From Tenrec ecaudatus (lineage: Eukaryota > Chordata > Mammalia > Afrosoricida > Tenrecidae), in NCBI RefSeq assembly GCF_050624435.1, contig NC_134538.1, positions 124,168,937 through 124,232,936 of the forward strand: DNA of 64,000 bases, read 5' to 3'. Below the pieces are notes generated by a model, which had not been told where the DNA came from, made no database searches, and was given only the letters and a program-made list of their open reading frames with translations. Position numbers and translations under genes: made by a program. Every line of letters begins with the position of its first letter. The stretch's first letter is position 1. This document shows positions 21,430 to 34,300 of this stretch, one piece after another.

Positions 21430-22230
21430 CTGTCTCCCACTAATCAGGTCTTTTTTGTGACACCATATTACACAATCTTTTCAGAACCTCTAAGTAGAAA
21501 GCTTGATTAGCAGTCTGACCTGGTAGAAAGAAGTCCAAATGCACTGTGCCCCTCACATCAGAAAAACAAATGATGGCAACATATGTACAAGTGTGCTTAA
21601 TATCATTGAATAGTGGGTTGTTATAAGATTTGTCAGAGACCCCGCCCATAAAATGATAAATAAAAATTAAGGATCCAAGGAAATCATAAATATAAATAAC
21701 TAGATTTATTATGGTAAAAAATAAAATATAAATGAGAATCATCTTGGTCTTTGATTTCTCTTGATGAGCATTTTTGGGATGAGGTGATGTTGGCTTCTTC
21801 CACTGACTTGATTGATGTTGGCTTTCTGGGTCATGAGGATAGCACCACGTCTCACCTCTAATGACCTGGGGGGAAAGTCTGGGTCACTTCGGAACTGTTC
21901 TTTCAAAGCATGGCACGTTTCTACTGCACACTTTTCCTCAGTCAGTCACAACTGAGGAACACATTTTGTAGTGACCCTTCTCATTCCCAAATCTTCCGTT
22001 AAAGTTCACTGAACCAAGCACCGCTCTCCTCCAAACAACATCCCATCTTCAGTGGTCTGTCATCCGTCTCAAGCACAAGTGCATGACTGTTGTCAGCAAT
22101 TTCGTGAGTTCAGTGAGTTGACGGATGACCAGAATAAGTTCTGCCATCCATCGTCATTTCACTTTACTGAAACGAAAAAACCACTCCTGCGCTTGAGTTT
22201 CTGAAACAGTTCCTGGTGACCAGAGAGAAC
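21430..22230 (-). mobile_element. Mariner remnant with LINE insertion, copy B
   Basis: Same transposase blocks as in A (GTVHLDFFLPGQT near 21540 on the minus strand), interrupted by the L1 3' end at 21569-21734. I see no difference that would alter the interpretation. Confidence 0.8.
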
Positions 22231-22379
22231 CTTCCCAAGCAACACCACTGGTAGCACTAACTCAGAGCGAGTCGCTCAATGCTCACCTGGCAGGAACAAG
22301 GCACACTAGGAAAGCTCTACTCGCCCAGCACCATTCCGGTGGTTGTTTTTTTGTTTTTTGTTTTTTTTTTTATTACTCC

Positions 22380-22869
22380 CTCATATGCATCAATACCTTA
22401 GATTAGTGAGCTGAAATGGACTGACATTGACCGTTCTGAATTGGAAAAGCATATGATGGACCGTGTCAGAAGTAATCCAGCAAGAGGAATGGACTTGCAA
22501 TCCTCTTCAGGAAGGACCTTGCTAACTCCGTGAAGTACAGGGCTATCTGTGATAGGAGTATCTCTATCCACCTGCCAGGAAACCCACGACCGCTCTTAAG
22601 GTGTAGTTGTTCCCTCTGTTTTCAGCACCCAACCAATTGCAAGGGAGTTTCCTCAGCTGGTCTGCTTTGTCATCTGACGTCATCCTTTGCATGTGAGCCA
22701 TTGACCTCTCCTGTCGCCTGCTGTCCGTGGGAGTCTCCAGCAGCCTGCCTCCTTGATTTGAATTGTCTCAGCCATCAGAATCTTGCTGTCTGACCTGCCA
22801 GCCCTTCTTGGGTTGATCAGCCCTGCAGCTAGGTGAGTGAGAAGAAGCCTAAAACCTAACACCACAGAC
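22380..22869 (+). mobile_element. RTE endonuclease fragment plus R2, copy B
   Basis: This is the B counterpart of 1951-2440. It carries the candidate splice donor at 22831-22838 used in the proposed intron 22833-22947. Confidence 0.6.
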
Positions 22870-22995
22870 AAAAAAAAACTTGGCCTCTGCAACCACAGTA
22901 GCCATTTCTTGTAGATGGACTGTTCTGTATATTCCTCTTCTCTACAGAGCGCAGTCGTACACAGTGAGATATCCAAGAACGACTCCTCTGCAACC

Positions 22996-24375
22996 ATGCC
23001 TGGTGTGCATTATAAATTTGCCTCTAAACTCAACTACGACACCATCGTCTTTGATGGGTTCCACATCTCCCTGTGCGACCTGAAGGAGAAAATCATGGGG
23101 AGAGAAAAGCTGAAAGCTTCTACCTGCAAACTGCAGATCAGCAAGGCGCAGACGAATGAAGAATACACTGATGACAATGCGCTGATCCCTAGGAATTCTT
23201 CGGTGATTGTTAGAAGACTTCCTATTGGTGTTGTGAAATCTGCAAGCAAGACGTCTGGGATCAGTCCAACGGAACCAGCGATGGGCACTTTGCGAGCAAT
23301 GCACGGCTCTTCTGCGTCCGTTTGTGCAGCCCAGCTGACCAAGGCTGCCAATCTGGCTGACGCCAATGCTTCTGAAGATGACAAGATTAAAGCAATGATG
23401 TTTCAGTCTGCCCACAAGTATGACCCAATTAATTACCTGAAGAAACCTCTAGGTCCACCACCTCCTACTTACATCTGTTTCCAGTGTGGCAAACCTGGAC
23501 ATTATATTCACCATTGCCCGACAAAGGGGGAGAAGAACTTTGACGCTGGCCGTAGAATTAGAAGGAGCGCTGGCATTCCTAGAGCTTTTATGATGGAAGT
23601 GAAAGATGCTAACGTGAAGGGAGCGCTGCTGACCAGCTCTGGACAGTATGCAGTCCCCATCATAGATGCACAGGCATATGCCCTTGGGAAGAAAGAGAAG
23701 CCCCCCTTCTCCCCAGAGGAACCAAGCTCTGCCTCCACAGAAGAGGATCCGATCCCAGCGGAATTGGCCTGTCTCCTCTGCAAGGAGCTGATGACTGACG
23801 CAGTGATCATTCCGTGCTGTGGAAACAGTTATTGCGATGAATGTGTGCGCACAGCACTCCTGGAATCAGATGAACATACGTGCCCCACGTGTCTTCAGAA
23901 GGAGGTCTCTCCCGATACTTTAGTTCCCAATAAGAATCTACGGAAGGCTGTTGAGAGGTTCCAAAATAAGACTGGCTATACACAAAGACTAAGAAATGAG
24001 TTCCCTCCACCACCACCACTGATTCCAAGGCACCTACAACCTCTGAAGAGATCTCCAATATCCAAACCACAGGATCCTCTGATGAATCCAGCGATATCCT
24101 CCTCAACTCACCCAGCACCCTCAATGCCGTCATTGGCTTCCACACGATCTACCTCGGCTCCTCTTGCTCCTGGAGCTCCATCTTCTACCGCAGCTCCTGT
24201 TCCTGATGTAACTGCCACAGTGCTCATATCGGTCCATTCTCCTTCCTATTCACCATCACCCGCACATCCCAGAAGAGACAGAGGCAAGAGCCGAAGTTAC
24301 CGGTCACGGTCCAGATCTCATGGATACCATCGATCGAGGTCAAGATCACCACGATATCGTCGACATCATTCATGA
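22996..24375 (+). CDS. RBBP6: RBBP6-like retrogene, DWNN-CCHC-RING protein, 459 aa, copy B
   Basis: This is the intact frame with the same domains as copy A: DWNN 1-81, zinc knuckle C161-C174, RING C259-C299, Pro-rich linker and Arg/Ser tail. It differs from A by four bases in 1380: D281 (the parental residue in YCDEC), N334 where A and the parent have K, S369 (parental), and one synonymous Arg codon in the RS tail. I see no base difference from copy C over the whole frame. The in-frame upstream ATG is at 22915. In parent RBBP6 these domains bind the cleavage/polyadenylation complex and give E3 ligase activity toward p53-pathway and other substrates. A short protein of this kind could act alone or compete with the parent; that is inference. 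Confidence 0.8.
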   Translation: MPGVHYKFASKLNYDTIVFDGFHISLCDLKEKIMGREKLKASTCKLQISKAQTNEEYTDDNALIPRNSSVIVRRLPIGVVKSASKTSGISPTEPAMGTLRAMHGSSASVCAAQLTKAANLADANASEDDKIKAMMFQSAHKYDPINYLKKPLGPPPPTYICFQCGKPGHYIHHCPTKGEKNFDAGRRIRRSAGIPRAFMMEVKDANVKGALLTSSGQYAVPIIDAQAYALGKKEKPPFSPEEPSSASTEEDPIPAELACLLCKELMTDAVIIPCCGNSYCDECVRTALLESDEHTCPTCLQKEVSPDTLVPNKNLRKAVERFQNKTGYTQRLRNEFPPPPPLIPRHLQPLKRSPISKPQDPLMNPAISSSTHPAPSMPSLASTRSTSAPLAPGAPSSTAAPVPDVTATVLISVHSPSYSPSPAHPRRDRGKSRSYRSRSRSHGYHRSRSRSPRYRRHHS

Positions 24376-27300
24376 TGAGGATCTCCTCGAGCGTTTAGGG
24401 CACAGTCTGATACTAAACGGAGTGCTCCCCAAGGAGAAACAGAGCACCAATCTGCTCATCGACTCAGAAGAGCTCCACCACCTTATGCGCTAAAAGCTAT
24501 TGCTGGGAGGAGTGTAGACGCGGTAGAAAAGGAGCGTTGCAGAGAAAGGGGAAATGCTGAGTGGTGTGAAAGTGCGGACATGAACCTTTTCTGCATCCAG
24601 AGCTACTAGAGACATCTCAGACATCTAGAGAACATAGAGGGGCTGAGGAAGATCAAACCGACTTCTTGTTGTCCCAAGTTGAGACGATGCTACACCTGTC
24701 CAAGATGATCCCATGGATGCAGAATCCACCGCTTATACATCGATAGCTCATGTGAATTATGGAAGGATGTGATATACATTTGAAATCATAATGAAAAATT
24801 ATGAAAATATTTAGAAAATAAAATAGAGTTAAAAATAAATAAAATAAAAAATAAAATAAATAAAATAAAAAATAAAAATAAATAAAATTAAAAAAAATAA
24901 ATAAATACCAGAAAAAATAAATAAATAAAATAATATCTGAGTAAGACAAGAAAAATATATATAAGCCAAAGCCAAAAGGTGACAAGACTAAATGTAAAAA
25001 TGATGGATCTACTGTATCCAGGGAAGAAAGATTAAAACCTACTAAAGAATCTCAAGAGGTAGCAAGTGGAGGATGTGAGAAATCACCAAAATCTGAACCT
25101 CCACTTAGAAAAGCCACAGATTGATGGGATATTTTCCTTCATTTGCATTATTTGTATTTTTGTCTTTATACAATTATGATTATAGCCTCGCCACCTTATT
25201 AGAATTTGTTGGGCTTTTTTTTATTATTCCTGATGGGTCGCCAACTGTGAAACGTTGGAGGAATGGATCCATAAGGAGATATCCTGGTACAAGGGGTAAT
25301 GGGGATGCAGGCACGGGGAAGGACCATAGCGAGGGAAAGGGGATTTGGGGAGTAACACTAAAGGACAGAGAGGGGAGGGAGCACTAGAACGGATTGTGTT
25401 TGAACAAGTTATTCTAAAGGCAAATTCACCATGGGAGTGCAGGGGTGCACGAAGATTGATTGTATAATTCTCATTGACATGTCTCAACAACTGAGATGTT
25501 GAATTGAATGATATGTAATTTATGTGCCAATAAAATTGATGTCCGTTCTGTTATATTCTGTTTATACTCATTTTTATTAGGGTGTACCTCAGAAGCGTGT
25601 CGCCATTGGGGCTCACTCTCTTGAAGCCGTGTTATTTGTTGCCTTATTTTCATTAAGTGAAAACCAAGGATGTTGGGCCCACAGGCAGAGAAATTAGAAA
25701 GGGCATTAGGGAGCGAGCATAGATAGGGGTGCAGATAAGAGGGAGCTGATGTCAAGAAATCCAGGGAGGAAAGGAAGTTTTAGAAAGCATGTATGATTAT
25801 GGAAGAAATTCCACAATTATGTTTGACATGATTGGATTATGGAATGATAGGACATGTAATGGCTCACGAGTTACAGCAAATTAAAGAAAAGGCATAGGTT
25901 CAGGTGTGGCTTTGGGGGTCCCACTAAATGCTAGCTCCCACTTAAGAAAAATTTGTTCTTAAACCATAACCCTGTTACATACTCACCTTCATGATGCGAT
26001 CACTACAGATAAGGATTTGGTGAAGAAAGCAGATGGTAACATGGGAGAAAAATATAAAACGAAAGAAAAAGTGTGGAGAAAGATTTTTAATCGTTTTCAT
26101 TGAAAACTTCTGAAGCAGAAGGACTGAAACAGGAAAGCGTGTGAGCAAAACACAGAGTGGGACCTGAACATGAAAGGATGGATAGGCCCTAAAGCCCATT
26201 CATTATACTCCCTCGGGACCCCCATGCTCTGCATCCCCTGCTGCTCCGTTGCATGCCCCCACTGTTTGCTTCAGTGTACTTGGGCCAGCTCAGTGGCACA
26301 TCCCCCCAGGTGTCTCCATTGCTGTCCCGTGTAGGGCCATCGGTCAGTGCAGGATGTCGCTTCCCGCCGTGTGGGCAGCTGTATGGTCCTCTCTGTACAA
26401 TGGTCCCTTCGAGCCAGGCTATCGTCCTCGGAGCTTGGTGGACCCAGGTGTGCTCCAGTCCGTCGTTTTTTCTCCTTCCTTTAGCTTGTCTTCCTTCTGG
26501 AAGTGGTGTGGTAGGTCACTTCCTTTCCCACAACAGACGATCTCCTTTCATTTTCTGTGTACTCCCTTCAAATGTGGGGGTCGTGCTAATTCTGAAGCAG
26601 AGTGAACTGAAAGAACTGAAACAGGGAAAGCATGTGACCAAACCTGACCATGGAAAGATGGCTAGGACCCCTGCCAAGGACGGCATTCCACCACCTAAGA
26701 CGATCAAGATCAACAGAAAAACTGGGGAGCAATATTGGAGGTACAGAGGATATAACTAATATCAAAGAACCCTCTGAAGAACGGACGTCAACATCCAGGA
26801 AAGTTAACCAGGAAAAAGTCCAAGGAAAGGTCAGGCAGAAGTAAGTGGAACTGAAGGATCCAGCTCCCCTCTAGGGGTGGATTATACTCCTAGATGCTCA
26901 GCACGTGGCCGTCCTCTGCAGAAACCAGATGCAAAAGGACTGTCACTGAAACTGTGGGAGAGTTTAAGGATGACAATAGAGCTCCTGCTGAAAATGTTAT
27001 TAATATGATTTGGTTCCTCAACCCAAAAGGGATCAAGATGACTTTGGATCTGGAGAAGAAGATGATGTTAAATCTACACAACCAACATGAAGTCTAGGAA
27101 AGCCTGTAGTATTATTTAAAGCAAACTAAAGTTTGGCACTAAGACTGAAAATAGAATCAAGTATAAGGACAAAACGAGTGACCAACGTCAGAGGAAATTC
27201 AGATTCAGTAACTCAAAGAAGTGAGTCATAAAACAATGCATGAGATTGAAAGTTCCAATAGCTCTACATCTAGTGAAAAGGGACAAACCAAAGATCGGGA

Positions 27301-29148
27301 TTATTGGATCTTGGCAAAGGGAAACCCTGGGGAGGGCAAAAGTAGCATCAGCCAGAGAGAGAGAGAGTCATGTAGACCGTCTGAATGAAAACGTGACATT
27401 TAAAAATCTGTCTGAACCGACTAAATAGACTAGAACTTCATGTAACCATGAATCCATTCATGGCTCCTTACATAAAAACTTCATGCCCCATAAAGACCAA
27501 AAAAAAAAAAAACAACTAAGACCACAGAGATTATTCAAGTTCCAAGCGCAGGGTGGGAAGAAGTGAGTCAAAAAGAAGACTCTCCTCGGCGGAGTAAATA
27601 TTCTGCATCCCCACAGAAAGAGAAAACACAGATGAAAGGGATTTGCCTCAGATGGGAACAGCAGCCCTCCAACCCCACCCCCACCCCCAAAAGTCATTGA
27701 AGTCTCTAGAGTCACAGAAAACTTCATGATCACGAAGCTAGTTCAGATTCTAAAGATGCTAAGGTGAAGAGACAAAGTCTGTAGATACAAACTATAGAGA
27801 TCATGACAAGCATGTATCAGAATCAAGGGATTATAGTCCAGTAGCAATAAATTACTGCATATCCTTAACCCACCAGACACACACATTGAAAGAGAGCGAG
27901 TTGTTGGGCAAATTGACAAGAATTCTATCAAACCTAAGCCCTAGTTAAGCTAGTCCTCTTGATTTTCCTCCGACTTAAGGAGAGAAAATGATGAAGTGAA
28001 ATTTGATCCAGATTACAATGAAAATGACAGGGAAAGTAATGTATTTGTACAAGAAGAAGCATCAGGGGGCAATGTGAAGGAACTGAAAGAGAAAGTGATG
28101 GAGGAAGCAAAGAGAGTGCGGACACGGCACAGTGGGTCGGTGAGGTGGGACCAGGAGTCACAGTCAAAGCAGTCCAAATAGAAGCATAGCCCTTCTGGAA
28201 GCCAGACCCAAAGCCACAGACGCAGCGCAAGCTCAGCAGAAAGTCAACTCAGTAAGAAGACAAAGATGCAGAGAGAAACGGAGGAGCACGGAAACATGAA
28301 AAGCATTAGAAACATAAGGATAACAGAATGTCAGGTGAACAGATACATGGGATGGTGTAAGATATGGCAAATAATAATATATAATATAAACGTAAGGCTT
28401 CCTGGGAGGGAGGCAAGAACACAGAAGGGATAAAGGGGAGCTGAGATCAAAGACTTCAAGAAGAAAGACAGATCATTGAAACTGATGGTGGTAGAATTTG
28501 AACAATTATACTTGATCTAATTGAAATATGGAGTGTTACAATATCTGTAAGAGCTCACAATAAAATGATAAGAAAAATAAAATAAAAAAAAAAAAGAAAC
28601 GTGAGAAGCCTGCAGGGACTGGAGCAGAATTGGAAAAAAGCGAAGAACAGAAACACAAGAAGTCAACACAGACAAAGGAGGAGGGGAAAGATGAGAGAAG
28701 TGACATCTGTCACTGTGTAAAAGGACAGATTTGTTCATTGTCTAAATTGCAAAGTCTTCTCTATCGATTTTGTTATAATGTGAGGAAATTCAAACCTAGT
28801 AACTCATGACATGGACAGTCCTTGCTGCACTTAAAATATTGCCGCTTGATTACTTAATTTTTCATGAGAGCTTGGTAACACGAATTTTTGTACTGAATTG
28901 TGAGTGGTGTCCACGTAACATGAGAGGTGTGGCCAGGACCTATGATTTTAGCCACCATTCATCAGTTGGGGCGGAGTTTACTGTGCGGTGAAAGTTTCCC
29001 ATTTGAACTGTTTTAATTGCCGGGCAGAAGCTGATATCTGTTTTAAAATAACTGCAGAAGGATTTGCGGTAGTCATTGCCGGCCCCGTTGTGTTGCTTTT
29101 GGATTACAATAAAACTTTTCCATAAACGTAAAAACAAAGCAAGAGAGA
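24376..29148 (+). pseudogene. RBBP6: Decayed 3' part of the RBBP6 retrocopy, copy B
   Basis: Same segments and same four insertions as copy A (inserts at 24747-24938, 25120-25983, 26188-26589 and 28328-28595). It ends with the RBBP6 3'UTR and AATAAA at 29108-29113. A 61-codon frame at 27996-28181 is a surviving stretch of the RBBP6 acidic C-terminal region and not a gene of its own. Confidence 0.85.
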
Positions 29149-29153
29149 ACAAA

Positions 29154-30253
29154 CGTGGTTGTTAGGTATCGGCAAGTTAGTTCCAACTCACAGCGACCCA
29201 ATATGGGCCACAGAACAAAACATTCCCCGGTCCTGCACCGCCCTCAGCTGCTAGTGGAGCCCACTGCTGCAGTCACTGCATCAGTCCGTCTTGTTCAGGG
29301 TCCTCCTTTTACAGGCTGCCCACGACTTTATCAAGCTTGGTGTTCTGTTCCAGCATCTGATCTCTGCGGATAACATATTCATGTGACAAAGCCCATGAGA
29401 AGTCTTGCCATCCTTGTCTCTAAGGAGCATTCTGACTGTACTTGTTCCTAAACAGATGTTTGTTCGGCAGAGTCCATTGGACTTTCGATATTCTTCACCA
29501 GCTTCACAACAAATACATCGATTCTTCTTCGCTCTTCCCTGCTCTAGCCCAACGTTCACAGGCAGGTGAGGCCATGGAAAATACCATGGCTTGGGTCAGG
29601 CCCACCTCCCTCCGCAAAGTAACCTCCTTGCTGTTCAACACTGTACGCGGCACATTTAGTCTCTGCGATGCATCACGTGCTCTCCCAACTGTTTCTATTG
29701 ATCTTGACTGTTTCTCTTGTTCCTGAGCATTGATTGTGGATCTAAGCAAGATGAAATCCTTCACAAGTTGCGTCTTTTGTCCGCTGATCATATTGGCCCA
29801 ATTGTGAGCATTTGGGTTTTCTTTACAGTAAGTTGTAATAAATGCTGAAGTTCTGTGATACTTGATCTTCATCAGCAAGTGCCTCCCTTCCTCACCTTCA
29901 GGAAGCAAGGTTGTGTTGTCGCAGGTTGTTAAGGCATCTTCCCCCAGTCCTGATGCCACATTCTTTTCCATAGAATGCAACTTCTGTGATGATTTGCTCT
30001 GCACGCAGATTGTATAAGCATGGTGAGAGGGTTCAGCTGTCACACACACCTTCCTCAATGTTAAACCCCGTGGTATTTTCTTGTTCTGTTCACACAGCTG
30101 CCTCGGAAGCTAGGTTCTGTATGAGCATGATGAAGTGTTCCGGAATCCCCATTCTTCTCAAAGCTATCCGTATTTCTTGTGAGCCACACAACCGAATGAA
30201 CGCCTTTGCATAAGCAGTAAAACACAAGTAAACCTCGTGTAACACAAATTGTT
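29154..30253 (-). mobile_element. RTE-type LINE 3' end, antisense, copy B
   Basis: Essentially identical to 8731-9830, with RT motif YAKAF and RRMGIPEHFI on the minus strand near 30090-30220. Confidence 0.85.
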
Positions 30254-33200
30254 TGGTCACAACGAGATCTAAGGAAGCACTGGTAGAGGATGATAAATGG
30301 GCCAAGAAATGAAACGTGGGGTCCAGCGCACAACTGAGATGATCCTAAGGAGTGACTGTACAATTTCATGGGATAAATAAAAAAACAGGCAAACAGTGTA
30401 GTACGCTCACGTCTTTCACAGAGTCAAGAACAGAGAGGGAGAAAGTATCCTCCAGCAGGTGTATATTGTCTTTGGGTTAACAAGCCCCATCCATCACAGT
30501 CTATCGCATAAGGAACAAGTTGGACAGTGTCTTAGCCCTAGATATCCAGGGCACGATGGGGGAGAAAGCTAATAGTAGTACTGGGGCAGGCAGAGGAAAC
30601 TGACTGTCCCCCGAGTGGGGAGAACAATAGAAACATGATGTCTGCTCCCATGCTGAAGGGCTGCCTGCCGCATAATGAATGACCAGCCATGTGCTTGTAA
30701 GGGGTTCCACTAAGGTAGCACTATTATGGGAGGATTTTGTGGGGATGGTTTTCAATTAGGAGAATGTGTCTAGGACTCATCTCCAACTCAAAAATGTGAA
30801 GGCCTCCCTCCATCGAAATCCGGCCTCCCAGGATTCAAGAGTTTGTCCACATACACTCTCCTCCTGGTGCCCAGTTCCCCACATTTCCCGCTTTTAGAGT
30901 ACATTTTAAATTGAAAAGGGTGACGTGGCTTGTTTCGGTACCACTTTGCCTTCTATGGAAGCAGCATGTGACGGTGCAGGCAACGAACAATGACACTGAG
31001 TCGCACAGTCAGACTAGAACCTAACACATGGAAACTGCTTGAGGTAAAAATTTCCTTTCTCAGCTGATTGATGTCCAATGAGACATGTTCCTTACATCCC
31101 TGCAAGTGATTTACAATTAAAGTCCAGCTATGTATACTAATATTATACAGATCAGGAATTATGCCCCCAAATTCTAATGTTCAAGTTCGTTTTAGCATCA
31201 ATTGATGTTGAAAGTCCATTTTTATATCTTCTAGCAAATCAACAGTATGTTGTATTCGTCCAGTCACTTTTGCATAAATTGTCCAGTTCTGATAGATTCC
31301 TGGATTGCCTCTCAGGCAACATCAGTGAGATAGTGAAAGTTTTTTGTGCCACCTGGCCAAGAAACACATGTGGGATTAATAGAAGGCCGAAGAGATAAAT
31401 GGCTGAGTGAGCCTCAACTTTCTTGTTGTCGAGCCATTTGCTCTGTGATGGTCAGAACAGGGTGCAGCTGCCTTGGTCAGTTCCCTGCTTCAGCTGGCAA
31501 GGCTCACTTCCTGCAAGACATCACTGAGGAGAAGCCACATGGACCTACCCCAATGCAGCCCCGGGTGCTAGAGCAGCCGTGTGGAGACCCTGTCAGCGTT
31601 GAGATGTTTACACATTCACTTACACATTTGTCTTTCCTCCTGCATTTGGCATCATTCCGCGTGTTTTGTGAGATGGAGAAGGACTTTATGGATCGGTGTT
31701 GGACATATGGGTTAGTGTTGGACTTGTGGGCTTGGGCAGCAATGGGTTGGATTGTGTTCTTCGTGTGCACTTAACCTTTATGTAAAACTCTCTTATACAT
31801 GAATTTCTGTGGATTTGGTTCTCTGCAGTACCCTGACTAACACAGTCAGCAGTGGCAGATATGATTACAACTCTTAGGAAACATTGCTTTCTCATGAATC
31901 TGTGAGCTTTTCTGGACGTTTCTGACGTGTATTTATCTCCGGTGCCTGTGAAAACACAAATAAAGAGCCCCTCTCCTTGGGCTGTTAGTGTCCTGTGAAA
32001 GAATCATCCTGGAGATTGGATGGTTTCCTCATCTCCTCCTTGTTCTTCAACTTTCTCCACAAGAGGTCGCACCCTCCTAAGGGGAATCCATTTGTTTTCT
32101 CCACCATCTCAAAAAGAAGTAAGAATCTCCTCAGACCCTAGAGATGAGTAACCTGTCATCCTCCGTCCAGCATCATTCTTCCACCAGATTCTTCCACCAG
32201 ATCTTCTCCAGATGGCTTTTCTCTTTGGTGGTGGAAAAATGTTTCTCCACCCTCATTATGTTAGAATTTTTTTGTAAGGGAGTAAATATTTAGTGTTGAT
32301 AAAGCTAAATGAAGACTTACGTGTATGGAAATCACCTTTGATCTCCCCCTTCCGTTTCACTCATTGGGATTTGGTGTGCCCAATGCCCGTTCATTGAGGG
32401 CCTGGCCCTGAGCATTTAAGGGACACCTGTGACATGATGAATGTTCCAATCTTAACAAAACTTCCTACACCCTTTGCTGGCGTACGTGAGGCTATTGTCC
32501 ATTTTCAGATGTATTGAAGTGCCCACCCCAGTGAAACAGGACAGTAAACGGCTGCTGGTGTGCTCTGTGGATTGTCAGGTCATAGGTGGCACCCATAAAA
32601 ATCCGAGAAAGAACTATAGTGACGTGTACAAGCCCCTAGGCATCGAAATGCCGGTATAGGAGTGGTATATATTCGCCGGGGTGCATTTGACTGGTTTCCT
32701 CACCAATGAGCTCTATCAGCTCCCTTCCTAAGTGAGTGCATTCTCTGACGATCTGTCTAGCTTGACCCTAAATTTAGATTATGCCTAATTAGATGACATA
32801 CCTTGGTCTTAGGCTAGCAGCGTTGTTGTGTAAAATTGGATGCTCAGCCCTGGAGACTGTAAGAGTATTGAATGCCTGTGAGGTCCAGCCCCGACCTCCG
32901 ATGGGCCCTCGGGGACAGTTTGGTCATCAAAGGGAAGAAATTGAGAGACAAACAAAAGTTTTGGGGTGCTTACTACGGCGTGGCATCAGTAACAAGGTCT
33001 GAGCAGAAGGAGAGAACATGTATTCTTAACATCAACTTATAGATTCTTGGGGCATTCAAGCCCCCCTCAGTACAGGGAACCACACAGAGTGGGCTGTACC
33101 CAAACCCCAGAGGTCCCTGAGTTCATTGGAGGAGTAAGCTAACAGCAGTGCTGGGGACAGGTCAGGGGGAGTGACTGTCCCCTGAGCAGGGAGAGCACTA

Positions 33201-34300
33201 GCAGCCTGTCTGCTCCTAGAGTTAAAGGTGCCGGCCACATAGACCTCAGCATGTGTGCTTGTAAGAGGTCACTTTAAGGTAGCACTATTATGGGAGGATG
33301 TTGTGCGGATTAATCTTAGTTATAAAAATTGGATTGGGGCTCATCTTTAACTCGCAAGTGTGAAGACCTCCATCCACTCAGAATCCTGGCCTCCCAGGCT
33401 TCTTAAATTGTGAACATTAAGAATTTGTGTGCATACACTCTCTTCCCAGTCCTCAGTTTTCCACAAATGCCTTTTGGGTTACCCCGTCTGCATTGCTATT
33501 TCCCTTAGAAATGGACGCCGGCACACGCGTGCGTGCCCTAGTGTGTGCTAATGAAGAAAGAATGGCGGTAGGATGCTATTTGAGTTTGCAAGGTGAAGAA
33601 TTACTTCCCAATGGCTTTGCTGTTTCCATGACCAAACACTTGCACATTAAACGCCGAGTAACTGGTTGTGTTCACAGCCTGCCTTACATTTTGAAGAACA
33701 GAATGCGAGTGAATATTCGGTTTCTGAGCACAGCCATAGTCAGTTTGGAAGGATTGAGTGAGGGGCCACAGTGGGCTGCTCTGCTGTCCCCGGAGCCGTC
33801 TGTAAGTAATGAGGGGCTCCCTCGAGCCCCTTATGGCATGAGACTTTGGTAATGACCCATGCAGTTGGTTGTAGGAACGACCAAGCTTCCCGAGAGAATA
33901 ATGGCGAGCTAACTTCCCACAAAATTCCGCTAACACTCTCTAAAGATCTATAGAAAATTCCCAAGCCCTTTTTATCTGAGTGGGGGTGTAAGGTAGAATT
34001 ATGATGGACGGGTTGTTCCCACTGAGTGGTTCACCGCCATGCTGGCCTCTGATGACCACCTGTGCTATTTGCTCCCAATAGGACCAACCACGTTGAAGCC
34101 CATATTGCCTAGATGTCTCCACTCTCGAAGGTTTATCTTCCTGGGCTAACAGAGCCGTGGGGGTGATAGGTGTGTGAAAAATGTCCAGGTGAATACTCAT
34201 AGCTGGGGTCCTGCGATAAGCCTTTCCTTGGCTAGTGCTTCCTTCTACAAACTGGAACTGACAGCGAGCCGTGGGGTGAGCGCTCTAGGACTATGTAGTG
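30254..34300. other. Unclassified repeat-derived sequence, copy B
   Basis: This is the counterpart of A 9831-13877. It holds both R1 members (30463-30923 and 33063-33518) and the unclassified blocks between and after them. Several frames of 60-142 codons are present, but none has a recognisable domain. I see no gene. Confidence 0.4.
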